The notes: a model not told the origin generated them from the letters alone. A stretch of 56,498 bases of DNA from Bacteroidales bacterium (GCA_004557035.1 SFFB01000024.1:1-56498), one strand, 5' to 3'; positions 1-8,977 are shown, numbered from the stretch's first letter. A program made the numbers and translations.

Positions 1-178
1 CGATACCCTGATGAATGAAAGAGAATCATTATCACCATGATTTCCGCCTTTGACATGCGGCTTTCACGGTGGTATTTGCGCTTTCTTTCTGCCTTAAACA
101 AATATTTTGCCATCTGTGCATCAAAAACTTTGCAGAAATCATCTGCAATACAAAACATTTCAGCAACTTTGTAATCAT
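1..178 (-). pseudogene. IS982-family transposase, N-terminal fragment running off the window start
   Basis: Read on the minus strand from an ATG at 178, this encodes MITKVAEMFCIADDFCK... and then ...MSKAEIMVIMILFHSSGYR, which I recognise as the N-terminus of IS982-family DDE transposases. The frame is open to position 1, where the window ends, so about 59 residues are visible. I cannot tell whether the copy is intact beyond the edge. Positions 1-57 are repeated exactly at 4226-4282, inside a second, more truncated copy of the same gene. DNA at 179-250 (A/T rich) is probably the element's left end; I could not identify its terminal repeat. Confidence 0.7.
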
Positions 179-254
179 AGCGGAATCCTTTAGTTTCGTT
201 GTTTTTATCCACTAAAAAGTTACTAAAAAATCCGCTAATCACCGGATTTTCAAC

Positions 255-292
255 AAACTATATTTTATCGAACTCACGTTAAACTATATTTT
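255..292 (+). promoter_or_regulatory. Duplicated TATATTTT box upstream of the oxidoreductase gene
   Basis: The 12-mer AAACTATATTTT occurs at 255-266 and again at 281-292, ending 2 bp before the ATG at 295. TATATTTT resembles the Bacteroidetes -7 box TAnnTTTG but lacks the final G. The upstream copy is the likelier promoter because the downstream one leaves no leader. Confidence 0.35.
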
Positions 293-294
293 CT

Positions 295-2760
295 ATGACA
301 CCAAATAATAAGAAATACCTGATCGTTGGTGGTGTAGCAGGAGGAGCAACTGCTGCAGCCCGTATTCGTCGATTGACGGAAGATGCAGAGATCATCCTGT
401 TTGAGAAGGGGGCCTACATCTCCTATGCGAACTGTGGATTGCCCTACTACATCGGAGGCGTGATTGAGGAGCGTGACCGGCTGTTTGTCCAGACCCCTGA
501 GGCTTTTGGCAAGCGATTTAACATTGACGTACGTACACGGAGTGAGGTAATTGCCATTCATCCTGAGAAGAAGCAAGTGACTGTGCGTTCTGCCGAGGGC
601 AAGGAATACACCGAAAACTACGACAAACTGTTGCTCTCTCCCGGTGCATCACCGGTTGTTCCACCCTTGCCCGGTATCCAAAGTGAGGGTATCTTCACGC
701 TTAGAAATGTGGACGACACAGACCGCATCAAGGCCTATATGACCGCCCACCAGGTTCGTCGGACCGTCATTGTAGGAGGCGGATTCATTGGTCTTGAGAT
801 GGCCGAGAATCTGAAACATGCAGGATCACAGGTAGCAGTTGTCGAAATGGCTCCTCAGGTCATGGGACCAATTGACTATTCCATGGCAGCACTGGTTCAT
901 CAGCATTTGCAACAGCAGGATGTGAAACTGTATCTGGAACAAGCTGTGGAACGTTTTTCTCGTGAGGGTGATGAGTTGACTGTCTATTTCAAGTCGGGCA
1001 TTTCATTAAAGGCGGACATGGTGTTGCTAAGCATTGGCGTACGTGCAGAGACACGTTTGGCGCAGGAAGCTGGATTGAAACTCGGTGAAATGCGTGGTAT
1101 CTGGGTAGATGCCTATCTGCAGACTTCTGATGCGGATATTTATGCCGTAGGGGATGCCATTGAATACCCTCATCCTATTACGGGCAAACCTTGGCTCAAT
1201 TTCCTGGCAGGTCCAGCCAATCGCCAGGCACGTATCGTAGCAGACAACATGGTGCTTGGTAACCGTATCCACTATGAGGGAGCTATCGGCACTTCGATCG
1301 CCAAAGTATTTGATCTCACGGTAGCTTCTACGGGTCTGCCTGCAAAGCGACTGAAGCAGATGGGAATACCCTATCTGTCTGCCACCATTCACAACGGTTC
1401 GCATGCCGGTTACTATCCGGGTAGCCTTCAGATGGACATCAAGATTACTTTCTCTCCGACAGACGGGAAACTGTATGGTGCTCAGATTGTTGGCTATGAT
1501 GGGGTGGATACACGGATTGACCAGTATGCACTGGCCATCAAACAGGGCGCAACGGTGGAGCAACTCACACGTCTGGAACATGCCTATGCACCTCCATTCT
1601 CTTCAGCCAAGGATCCTGTGGCTATCTCCGGTTACGTGGCCGGCAACATCCTGAGTGGCAAGATGACGCCACTCTATTGGCGTGAAATGCAACAAGCTGA
1701 TAAGAGCCAAGTAACGTTGGTGGATGTAAGAACGCCTGACGAATATGCGCTTGGAACCATTCCGGGAGCCATCAATATTCCCTTGGATAACCTGCGTGAA
1801 CGTCTGGCTGATATTCCGGAGAACCAGCCTGTGTATCTCTTCTGTGGCGTCGGCCTGCGTGGTTACTTGGCTTCCAACATTCTCAAGAGTAAAGGGTATC
1901 CCGATGTACGAAACTTAATTGGCGGATTAAAAACCTACAACGCGGCAACTGCAACCATTAAAACGCCGGAAGGATTCGTCTGTGATACAACAACCCATGC
2001 TTGCCCTGCCTCATCGTGTAGATGTGATAAATCTATCATCAAGGTAGATGCTTGCGGCATCCAATGTCCAGGTCCTATTTTGAAGCTGAAGCAGGCCATG
2101 GACGTGTTAGCTGTAGGTCAACAGTTGGAAGTTCGTGCCACAGATGCAGGTTTCCCTCGGGATGCAGAGGCCTGGTGCCGCACAACCGGTCATAAGTTCC
2201 TGGGTAAACGTGCTGAGGGTGGCATACAGATTGTTGAAATCGAGAAAGCAGCCCCTCAAGTTGTAGAAGCGACCCAGCCACAGACCTCAGAACAGGGTAA
2301 GACCTTGATTCTTTTCAGCGACGATTTGGACAAGACGTTGGCCACCTTTGTATTGGCCAATGGTGCTGCTGCCACCGGCAAGAAGGTCAGTATCTTCTTT
2401 ACGTTTTGGGGACTGAATGCTATCAAGAAGGTGCGTAAGCCCAAGGTAAAGAAGGATATCTTCGGACGTATGTTCGGATGGATGCTGCCTGCGGATTCTA
2501 CCCATTTGGCTCTTTCCAAGATGAACATGTTGGGAATCGGTTCCAAGATGATGCGTTATCTCATGCGGAAGAAAGGAGTGGATTCACTCGAAACATTACG
2601 GCAGCAGGCAATTGATCTGGGGGTGGAGTTCATTGCCTGTCAGATGTCTATGGATGTGATGGGCATCAAACGTGAGGAACTGCTGGACAATGTGACTGTG
2701 GGAGGAGTAGCAAGCTACATGGAGCGTGCCGAGCAGGCTAATGTGAATCTTTTCATCTGA
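295..2760 (+). CDS. CoA-disulfide reductase-like flavoprotein with rhodanese, TusA and DsrE domains
   Basis: This 821-residue protein has four modules. Residues ~1-450 form an FAD/NAD(P)-dependent CoA-disulfide reductase/NADH oxidase: the FAD fold begins YLIVGGVAGGATAAA, the single redox Cys47 lies in YANCGLPY, and a second dinucleotide site is GGGFIGLEMAE. A rhodanese domain follows (~470-555) with active-site loop CGVGLRG near Cys517. Next comes a TusA/SirA domain with the CPGP motif (~Cys591), then a DsrE-like domain to the C-terminus. The family is known to reduce CoA disulfides, persulfides or polysulfides using NAD(P)H; the fused domains suggest sulfane sulfur is passed internally. No signal peptide, so cytoplasmic. 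All key cysteines are present and there is no frameshift, although the gene sits among broken mobile elements. The substrate is not determined. Confidence 0.9.
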   Translation: MTPNNKKYLIVGGVAGGATAAARIRRLTEDAEIILFEKGAYISYANCGLPYYIGGVIEERDRLFVQTPEAFGKRFNIDVRTRSEVIAIHPEKKQVTVRSAEGKEYTENYDKLLLSPGASPVVPPLPGIQSEGIFTLRNVDDTDRIKAYMTAHQVRRTVIVGGGFIGLEMAENLKHAGSQVAVVEMAPQVMGPIDYSMAALVHQHLQQQDVKLYLEQAVERFSREGDELTVYFKSGISLKADMVLLSIGVRAETRLAQEAGLKLGEMRGIWVDAYLQTSDADIYAVGDAIEYPHPITGKPWLNFLAGPANRQARIVADNMVLGNRIHYEGAIGTSIAKVFDLTVASTGLPAKRLKQMGIPYLSATIHNGSHAGYYPGSLQMDIKITFSPTDGKLYGAQIVGYDGVDTRIDQYALAIKQGATVEQLTRLEHAYAPPFSSAKDPVAISGYVAGNILSGKMTPLYWREMQQADKSQVTLVDVRTPDEYALGTIPGAINIPLDNLRERLADIPENQPVYLFCGVGLRGYLASNILKSKGYPDVRNLIGGLKTYNAATATIKTPEGFVCDTTTHACPASSCRCDKSIIKVDACGIQCPGPILKLKQAMDVLAVGQQLEVRATDAGFPRDAEAWCRTTGHKFLGKRAEGGIQIVEIEKAAPQVVEATQPQTSEQGKTLILFSDDLDKTLATFVLANGAAATGKKVSIFFTFWGLNAIKKVRKPKVKKDIFGRMFGWMLPADSTHLALSKMNMLGIGSKMMRYLMRKKGVDSLETLRQQAIDLGVEFIACQMSMDVMGIKREELLDNVTVGGVASYMERAEQANVNLFI

Positions 2761-2778
2761 AAATTAATGGAATCCAGT

Positions 2779-3557
2779 TAACTGATCAAACAAAGATGCC
2801 CCTTTTCTTCAGCTACCTTTGTGGCGGTGAATGTCTTGAAGACATCAACACTCTTGTCGGACATTTCAGACAAAGGCCGGACACCCTTTTGCCCGGTGCT
2901 GATACGGTAGGCCGTGGGCTGAAGGAACTTTCCGAAGAGGACACCGTATATTAAAGCGAGTCCTCCGGCATGTCGTACAGATTCAATACGGCAGAAAAAC
3001 AGAATGTCCTGCTCCTGCGCATGATACGGCGAATGGGACTTATAAAGGTCGGAAGCCCCATGTTTACATGGACTTCGACCATCAGTTCATCCCCGCACAC
3101 AAGTACGATGCAAAGTACTCGTACAAACAGGATTTCGGGTATTTCCCCGGTTGGGCATCCATTGGAGGCATCATCGTGGGCGGAGAGAACCGTGACGGGA
3201 ATGCCAATGTGAAGTTCCGTCAGGAGGACACGCTGCGTCGCATCATGGACCGCATGAAGTCCGAACTTGGAGTGGTGATAGAGCGTTTCCGCGCTGATTG
3301 CGGTTCATTCTCAAAGGAGATTGTCCGTACCGTGGAGGAACGCAGCAATACGTTCTATATCCGTGCAAGCTGGCTGTTCCAGTCGCTACGAGGAGTTTCG
3401 CAACCATGAAGGATGGAAAATCGTGGAGATAGGCTATGAGAAATGTGAAGTGGCCTCTCTGGACATGGACGACTTTGTCGAGGGAAAGTCCTACAGGCTT
3501 GTCGTGCAGCGCAGTCCGTTGAAGGACAAGGACGGCAGCAGACTCAGGAACCTGTCC
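2779..3557 (+). pseudogene. IS1380-family transposase remnant (frameshifted, C-terminus lost)
   Basis: Three successive frames encode pieces of an IS1380-type DDE transposase. 2785-3062 gives SYLCGGECLEDINTLVGHF... with an in-frame TAA near 2951. 3068-~3390 gives MDFDHQFIPAHKYDAKYS... and ENRDGNANVKFRQEDTLRR. ~3390-3557 gives EGWKIVEIGYEKCEVASLD and YRLVVQRSP. At least two frameshifts and one stop make it non-functional. The catalytic C-terminal third is absent; the reading passes directly into group II intron maturase sequence at about 3558. Confidence 0.8.
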
Positions 3558-3558
3558 C

Positions 3559-4092
3559 CTGACCCTCCGTGAACAATGCCGCTTGAAACTCAATGCGGAG
3601 AAGACCAAGATAGTGCAATGTCCCACATCAACCCGAAAGAAGGTAGAAGGCTCTGAGGCTTCCTTTGATTTTCTCGGCTATACTTTCCAATGCCGCAAAG
3701 CTTGGAATAGGAAGCAGGGTCGGTGCTTCACGAACTTTCTTCCTGCCATCAGCAAGAAATCGGTGAAGAAACTACATGAGAAGATGAAGGAGTGGAAGCT
3801 GCATTCGCATCTTGACTGGAAACTCCAGCAGGTGGCAGTAGAGATTGAGAGCCAAGTCCGAGGCTGGTACAATTACTACAGCAAGTTCGGCAAGACCGAA
3901 TTTGTCAAGGTTATGAACCACCTGAACATGGTGCTTGCCTATTGGCTACGCAGGAAATACAAGCGTTTCCATCGTAAGCCCATAGTCAAGGCTTTCATTT
4001 GGCTGCAAGAGATAGCGAGCAAAGACCGCAGTCTATTCTATCATTGGCAGAGAGGTCAAACACCAAGATTATGTCTATGTACAAAGAGCTAG
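3559..4092 (+). pseudogene. Group II intron reverse transcriptase/maturase, C-terminal fragment
   Basis: Open sequence from about 3559 reads LTLREQCRLKLNAEKTKIVQC, then FDFLGYTF, then QVRGWYNYYSKFG and AYWLRRKYKR. These are the end of the RT domain and the maturase (GIIM, domain X) of a group II intron protein. The RT palm with the catalytic YxDD is missing, replaced upstream by the IS1380 remnant, so no activity is expected. No HNH endonuclease domain follows. The first usable start is TTG at 3583, but this is a fragment, not a gene start. Confidence 0.8.
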
Positions 4093-4095
4093 AGT

Positions 4096-4182
4096 GTGAA
4101 GAGCCGTGTGAGGGGAGACTTTCACGCACGGTTCTGTGAGAGGGTGAGGGTGAAACTCCCTCGCTCTACTCGGCCCTGACCC
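4096..4182 (+). ncRNA. Group II intron domains V and VI (3' end of the ribozyme)
   Basis: Eight nucleotides after the maturase stop codon, 4101-4135 folds as a typical domain V hairpin: GAGCCGTGTG pairs with CACGCACGGTTC and carries the usual internal bulge. 4139-4165 forms a domain VI-like stem (GAGGGTGAGGG / CTCCCTC). Intron sequence probably ends around 4171-4182, where IS982 sequence on the opposite strand begins. The 5' intron domains are not in the window. Confidence 0.75.
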
Positions 4183-4282
4183 TATGTGCTTACATACCTT
4201 TTCGAGATAGAAATGCTTCAAGCAGCGATACCCTGATGAATGAAAGAGAATCATTATCACCATGATTTCCGCCTTTGACATG
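4183..4282 (-). pseudogene. IS982-family transposase fragment, second copy
   Basis: On the minus strand this reads MSKAEIMVIMILFHSSGYR, then CLKHFYLEKVCKH, the same IS982 transposase segment as at the window start but continuing further. The group II intron interrupts it just after KVCKH. On the other side it is cut at 4282, where it joins DNA downstream of the MFS remnant. Both ends are therefore broken. Confidence 0.75.
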
Positions 4283-4322
4283 AGGCGTAAGGATTGGGCA
4301 AAAGAGGCAGCGCCGGCGGCAT

Positions 4323-4772
4323 TTATTGGCAAGATGTGTCGTCGAGTTGCATAAAACGCAGGCAAAAGCCAAGTGCCAACACGCCGCATACCACAAAGAT
4401 GAGGCTCGTAGAGACGACGATGTCGCCCATACCCACCAGCGGCGAAACCACGCCACCCAGCACGAAGATGATGGCACCCACCAGCGCCGAGGCGGCTCCC
4501 GCACGCTCGTGAGCCTCGTTCATGGCCAAGGCCACACTGCTACTGAAACACGTGCCTATGCAGGCCAACATCGCCAAGACCAAGCACTCATAGAGCCAGA
4601 AGATGGCGCCCAACAGCATGGCCAGAAGCAGGGCGACACTGAAGGCCAACAAGCCGACACTGCCGAAAAAAGTGCTCTGCCGCGGCGTCTTGAATTTTAT
4701 CGAAGCCCCAGCTCCTATGCCAAATACTAGAGCGTTGACCGCAAATATCAGACTGAAACCGAAGGCCGACAC
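4323..4772 (-). pseudogene. MFS drug-efflux transporter (Bcr/CflA type), C-terminal remnant
   Basis: The 149 residues beginning VSAFGFSLIFAVNAL match the C-terminal part of Bcr/CflA-type drug:proton antiporters, which are about 400 residues with 12 membrane segments. About five hydrophobic segments are visible, for example FFGSVGLLAFSVALLLAMLL and ASALVGAIIFVLGGVVSPL. The first frame codon is a GTG at 4772, and no N-terminal half is found in any frame upstream (4773-5220). The gene is therefore 5'-truncated and unlikely to work. Its stop codon lies 40 bp from the mobile-element scar. Confidence 0.75.
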
Positions 4773-5223
4773 GCAGGGACAAAAAAATAGCGTTCAGTCA
4801 TGAAGTTCATAGGCATGTTCTTTCGGCTTCGGCTTGACACGGTCCGATGCATCAGGCTTGTCGGACTATGCTCGCGTCTGGAACAAAAGTACAAAAACTG
4901 GACTTACGTGATTGGACACTACGCGTTTTTATTTTCGAGGGCAAAATTAGGGCATTCCCACCATTCTCGCACTACCCACTTTCGGGTATTTTGCGGCTCC
5001 GTCTGGGTAGAAAAGCACAAAAAATTAATGGAGGCACCGTCGCTTCGGGCCTCCATTAACCAACACAAAAACTAAACTAGACTTAACTAAACTATAAGTG
5101 CGTTATCATCACGACAACTTGATGTGGCAAATATATAGAATAAGTCTGTAGAAATGCAAATGTTTCGCAGGATTTTTTAGAAAATCCCCGCTTTTTTAAC
5201 AATTCGTCCCCGCAAAGAGCGGT
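4773..5223. other. Gene-free stretch with an 11-bp inverted repeat
   Basis: No convincing coding sequence in either strand. A perfect inverted repeat, TTAATGGAGGC at 5025-5035 and GCCTCCATTAA at 5049-5059 with a 13-nt loop, could form a hairpin but has no T-run after it. The 4800-4990 part shows no MFS coding trace in any frame. Confidence 0.6.
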
Positions 5224-6321
5224 TTAGAGCGTCTCTGCAGAGAGACATTGCCCACTGGCGCGCGAAAGCAGATAGTGGTCGAGCACAGTCATGGCGGCCA
5301 TGGCTTCTACCACCGGGACGGCCCTGGGCAATACGCAGGCGTCGTGTCGCCCACGCGCCTTCACCATAGTGGCGTTACCGTCGATGTCGACCGTGGCTTG
5401 CTCGCGCAGCAATGTGGCCACAGGCTTGAAGGCTACACGGAAATAGATGTCGGCTCCGTTGCTGATGCCGCCCTGTATGCCGCCGCTGCGATTGGTGGCC
5501 ACGGTGACGCCACCGCGCCCGTCGGGGATGAACGTGTCGTTTTGCTCGCTGCCTCGCTGACTGACGCCCTCAAAACCCATACCGTAGTCGAAGCCCTTGA
5601 CGGCGTTGATGCTGAGCATGGCAGCACCCAAGGCGGCATGGAGCTTGCCAAAGGCCGGTTCGCCCAGCCCGACGGGACAGCCACGCACCACACAAGAGAT
5701 GATGCCGCCAATGGTGTCGCCCTCGGCTTTGACCGACTTGATGAGCCGGGCCATTTCGTCGGCCACCTCAGGGTCGGGACAGCGCACTGCATTGGTCTCG
5801 ACGAGCGAGAGGTCGAGCGCGGTATAGGGTCGGCCTATGGCAACGGGGCCCACCTGCGAGGTATAGGCCGTGACGCTAATGCCGAGTTGGCGCAGGGCCA
5901 GTTTGGCAATGGCGCCGCCCACACAGCGCGAAATGGTTTCGCGGGCCGACGACCGCCCACCGCCACGATGGTCGCGTAGACCGTATTTCTTGAAGTAGGT
6001 GAAATCGGCGTGGCTCGGACGGAAGAGTTGGCGCAGGTTGTCATAGTCTGACGAATGTTGGTTTTCGTTGCGCACAAGGAAGCCAATGGGACAACCGGTG
6101 GTCTTGCCTTCAAACACGCCGGAGAGTATCTCGACGCGGTCGCTCTCCCGGCGTGGCGTGGTGAGGGAGCTCTGTCCCGGACGACGACGGTCAAGCTCGC
6201 TCTGGATAAAGTCAAGGTCGAGGTCAATACCTGAAGGTACGCCGTCGACAACACCGCCTATGCCGGGACCGTGGCTTTCGCCGAAGGTGGTGAGACGAAA
6301 GAGGGTGCCAAAGGTGTTCAT
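5224..6321 (-). CDS. aroC: Chorismate synthase
   Basis: The 365-residue protein has the full length of the family. It begins MNTFGTLFRLTTFGESHG, followed by GPGIGGVVDGVPSG, the signature of the flavin- and substrate-binding N-terminus. It also contains GGGRSSARET and, near the C-terminus, KARGRHDACVLPRAVPVVEAM. The enzyme converts 5-enolpyruvylshikimate-3-phosphate to chorismate using reduced FMN as a non-consumed cofactor, the last step of the shikimate pathway, in the cytoplasm. The ATG at 6321 is the only start before the conserved N-terminus. It lies 178 bp from the upstream SlyD-type gene on the same strand and may be cotranscribed or have its own promoter; no clear -7 box is seen. Confidence 0.97.
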   Translation of the reverse strand: MNTFGTLFRLTTFGESHGPGIGGVVDGVPSGIDLDLDFIQSELDRRRPGQSSLTTPRRESDRVEILSGVFEGKTTGCPIGFLVRNENQHSSDYDNLRQLFRPSHADFTYFKKYGLRDHRGGGRSSARETISRCVGGAIAKLALRQLGISVTAYTSQVGPVAIGRPYTALDLSLVETNAVRCPDPEVADEMARLIKSVKAEGDTIGGIISCVVRGCPVGLGEPAFGKLHAALGAAMLSINAVKGFDYGMGFEGVSQRGSEQNDTFIPDGRGGVTVATNRSGGIQGGISNGADIYFRVAFKPVATLLREQATVDIDGNATMVKARGRHDACVLPRAVPVVEAMAAMTVLDHYLLSRASGQCLSAETL

Positions 6322-6499
6322 AATGTAGTTGGGGCGTTAATGTGTTGGAGGGATGTGTAATCGTATCGAGGCTCAATGGCGGCCCAACAAGCATAAAAAT
6401 GTCTGAGAAACAAGAGTCAGGGGAAAAGACTAAGGCCAGAAAGAGCGTTACTCTACCATTTTTTCCTGACTCACGCGCTTGCTGCGCCTACCGCCCGGA

Positions 6500-7102
6500 T
6501 TAGTGATGGCAATGGCAGTGGTGGTCGCCGCAGTGGCCGTGGTCTTCGTGGTCACCACAGTGGCAGTCGCCGCCACATTCGTCGCAGCCGCAACCGCAAC
6601 CTTCACCGCTCATCATGTTGAGCAGACCCTGTATCTCTTCGGCCGTGGCAGGACGTGAGGTGACGACCGTGCCGCGGAAGTGCAGGTCGCGACCGGCCAG
6701 CGGATGGTTGAGGTCTACCACCACAGAGTCGGCTTTCACCTCAAGCACAAGACCCTGAAAACGGTTGCCGTCGGCGTTGACCAAAGGAATGACGGCGCCG
6801 GGATAAATGGCTTTGTCGTCAAAACGGCCGTCGATGGTGAAGACATCCTTGCCGAGCGTGATGACGTGCTCGTCGACATAAGGGCCATAGGCCTCGTCAA
6901 CGCTCAAAGTGAAGTCGAAAGTTTCGCCTTCGGCCAGAGGAGCAATCTTCTGCTCAAAGGCGTCGAGAGCCACGCCCAAGCCGCTGATGAACTGGAAGGG
7001 ATGGTCGGCCGGAGCACGCTCGATGAGTTCGTGGATGCCTTTGCTGTTGTCTGAATAGAGGTCGTAGGCTACGGTGATGTACTGGTGGTTGTTTTGTGTC
7101 AT
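6500..7102 (-). CDS. slyD: SlyD-type FKBP peptidyl-prolyl cis-trans isomerase
   Basis: A 200-residue cytoplasmic isomerase/chaperone. Residues ~1-70 and ~125-155 form the FKBP domain (FDFTLSVDEAYGPYVDEHV is typical) with the 'insert-in-flap' chaperone domain between. The last ~33 residues are almost entirely Cys, His, Gly and Asp, with CGCGCDECGGDCHCGDHEDH followed by further His-Cys pairs. This is the metal-binding tail seen in SlyD, which binds Ni and other transition metals. The FKBP active site is often weak in SlyD proteins, but folding-helper function is expected. ATG at 7102 is well placed. The metal tail may link it to nickel or copper handling; that is inference. Confidence 0.9.
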   Translation of the reverse strand: MTQNNHQYITVAYDLYSDNSKGIHELIERAPADHPFQFISGLGVALDAFEQKIAPLAEGETFDFTLSVDEAYGPYVDEHVITLGKDVFTIDGRFDDKAIYPGAVIPLVNADGNRFQGLVLEVKADSVVVDLNHPLAGRDLHFRGTVVTSRPATAEEIQGLLNMMSGEGCGCGCDECGGDCHCGDHEDHGHCGDHHCHCHH

Positions 7103-7128
7103 TGGTGTATAGAATTCGTTTATGGTTT

Positions 7129-7180
7129 GTCTTTTCTCTTTGACTTTTAGTTTTGTCTATTCGTCTGCTCTTCGTCTCGT
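7129..7180. repeat. Octamer-phased GTCT-rich tract (AGAC family)
   Basis: Between slyD and dnaX the plus strand reads as pyrimidine-rich units such as TTTGTCTTTTCTCTTTGAC and TCGTCTGCTCTTCGTCTCG. This is a degenerate member of the AGACNAAR octamer family, in the minus orientation. Confidence 0.5.
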
Positions 7181-7183
7181 GTT

Positions 7184-8977
7184 TTAGTCAAACTCAAGCT
7201 GGAAGGTGCTGACGAGCTGCCCGATGGCGGGATGGCGGGCGATGATTTGTTCGAGTTGCTCACGGCGTGAATAGACCTTTTCGCCGGGCGCCGTGGCCAC
7301 GACATTAAACTTAAGACGGATGTGTCCGTTGTGGAGGTTAGAGCGCAGATGTGCCACTATGGCCTGCTCGAAAGGCTTCATAAAGTTCACCACCTGCTCA
7401 TTCTCCACCGGCACCTCAACGGTCCATTCGTCTGCGAGGCGGGGCGTGATGTTTTGCATACGGCCGGAGATGGCGCGATGCTCTTCGGGCAAGGCTGCCG
7501 CAAAGCGTCGCCACTCGAGTGTGAGTTCTTCGTCGGTAAAAGGTTGTGCCTCAATGGCGGCCGGTGCCATCGGTGTGGCAGGCTGAGCCTCGGCCTGTGT
7601 CGGAGAGGCTTGAACAGTAGCATTATCGGCCTGAGGGGTTTCACCAAGACGAATAGAGATGGTCGATATGCCGCTTGGGCGAGCGGGTCTGGCCGGTTGG
7701 ACCGGCTGAGGCTTAGGCATCGGCGCCGAAGCGACCGATGTGGTGGCCGGAGTAACGGCCTGGGAAGGTTGTGTCTGCTGGACGGGAGTTTGCACAGAGG
7801 GCCCGGCCGTGGCGGCTGCCTCTTGGCTGCGATTGAAGATGGGTTTGAGTTGCTGCGTAGGGCGAGGCCCACAAGCCTCAGTTTCGTCTTCGCACTGCGC
7901 AATCTCAATGAGAGTGATTTCCACAAGCAGACGCTTGTTGGAAGTGGTGCGGTGGTTGATGTCGCATTGGTTGCAGAGCCGTAGGGCCTTGTAGAGGAAC
8001 GACGGGCGGCAACGAGCCGCTTGTTCACGATAGCGCTCGCCTTCGGCCGAAGAGGCTTCGAGTAACGGAAGTGTCTGAGCATCGCGACTCACCAAGAGGT
8101 CGCGGAAATGTGCAGCCAGACCGCTAATGAAATGCCCTGTCTGGAAACCGCGCGAAAGGATGTCGTCGAGCAAGACAAGCAGGGCGGGAATGTTGTGTTC
8201 GAGCAAAAGGTCGGTGGCCTTGAAATAGTAGTCGTAGTCCAATACGTTGAGGTCTTCAATCACCTTGCGGTAGGTGATGTTGCCCTCGGCATAACTCGTG
8301 ACTTGGTCGAAGATGGACATGGCATCACGCATGCCGCCGTCGGCTTTACGGGCAATGACACCAAGTGCCTCCGGCTCGTAACTGATGCCCTCGGCCTTGG
8401 CCACACGTTCAAGATGAGCCACGATATCGGCCACTTCCATTCGCTTGAAATCGTAGATCTGGCAACGGCTCAATATGGTGGGTAGGATTTTGTGCTTCTC
8501 GGTGGTGGCGAGGATAAAGATGGCGTGTGCAGGCGGCTCTTCAAGGGTCTTGAGGAAAGCATTGAAGGCGGCGGTGCTCAACATGTGAACCTCGTCGATG
8601 ATAAACACTTTGTAGCGTCCCACTTGTGGCGGCATCATCACTTGTTCCATCAGTCCACGAATGTCCTCGACGGAGTTGTTTGAAGCGGCGTCGAGTTCGT
8701 GGATGTTGTAACTGCGTCCCTCGTTGAAGGCTTGGCAACTCTCACAATGGTTGCAGGCCTCGCCGTTTTCGAGCGGGGTGAGGCAGTTGATAGTCTTGGC
8801 AAAAATGCGGGCACAGGTGGTTTTGCCCACACCGCGCGGACCGCAAAAGAGATAGGCATGCGCCAACTTGCCTGTGGCAATGGCGTTTTTGAGCGTCGTG
8901 GTGAGCGACTGCTGTCCCACAACGCTGTCGAAGGTGGTGGGACGGTATTTGCGCGCCGATACGATATATTGTGTCAT
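7184..8977 (-). CDS. dnaX: DNA polymerase III subunits gamma and tau
   Basis: The 597-residue protein is the clamp-loader ATPase that loads the sliding clamp and, as tau, tethers polymerase to helicase. The N-terminal AAA+ domain has Walker A GPRGVGKTTCARIFAK (~residue 45), a zinc module of the CNHCESC type, Walker B-like IDEVHML, the SRC motif in ILSRCQIY, and the LKTLEEPP segment typical of DnaX. Domain III follows to about residue 370. A Pro/Ala/Gln-rich linker (~375-470) leads to a C-terminal tau-like region. I saw no obvious A/G slippery heptamer for programmed frameshifting to gamma, but did not test this exhaustively. ATG at 8977 directly precedes the conserved N-terminus. Confidence 0.96.
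   Translation of the reverse strand: MTQYIVSARKYRPTTFDSVVGQQSLTTTLKNAIATGKLAHAYLFCGPRGVGKTTCARIFAKTINCLTPLENGEACNHCESCQAFNEGRSYNIHELDAASNNSVEDIRGLMEQVMMPPQVGRYKVFIIDEVHMLSTAAFNAFLKTLEEPPAHAIFILATTEKHKILPTILSRCQIYDFKRMEVADIVAHLERVAKAEGISYEPEALGVIARKADGGMRDAMSIFDQVTSYAEGNITYRKVIEDLNVLDYDYYFKATDLLLEHNIPALLVLLDDILSRGFQTGHFISGLAAHFRDLLVSRDAQTLPLLEASSAEGERYREQAARCRPSFLYKALRLCNQCDINHRTTSNKRLLVEITLIEIAQCEDETEACGPRPTQQLKPIFNRSQEAAATAGPSVQTPVQQTQPSQAVTPATTSVASAPMPKPQPVQPARPARPSGISTISIRLGETPQADNATVQASPTQAEAQPATPMAPAAIEAQPFTDEELTLEWRRFAAALPEEHRAISGRMQNITPRLADEWTVEVPVENEQVVNFMKPFEQAIVAHLRSNLHNGHIRLKFNVVATAPGEKVYSRREQLEQIIARHPAIGQLVSTFQLEFD

Larger units (their letters stand above)
1..4282. mobile_element. 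Composite mobile-element scar carrying an oxidoreductase gene
   Basis: The segment is bounded by two IS982-type fragments in the same orientation that share a 57-bp exact direct repeat (1-57 and 4226-4282). Between them lie an intact CoA-disulfide-reductase-like gene, a decayed IS1380 transposase and the 3' part of a group II intron. By eye it is less GC-rich than the DNA after 4323, consistent with horizontal acquisition. The right boundary at 4282/4283 lies 40 bp beyond the stop codon of a truncated MFS gene. The left boundary is outside the window, so the size and mechanism of insertion are unknown. The window starting exactly at the repeat could also mean a contig edge. Confidence 0.55.

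Noticed and set aside
4800..5075. Small plus-strand gene of 91 codons before aroC
   Set aside because: The translation has no recognisable motif, the region is low in coding character, and there is no promoter box or plausible partner.
7184..8977. Programmed frameshift site in dnaX
   Set aside because: I looked for an A/G-rich slippery heptamer followed by a hairpin on the coding strand and did not find a convincing one.
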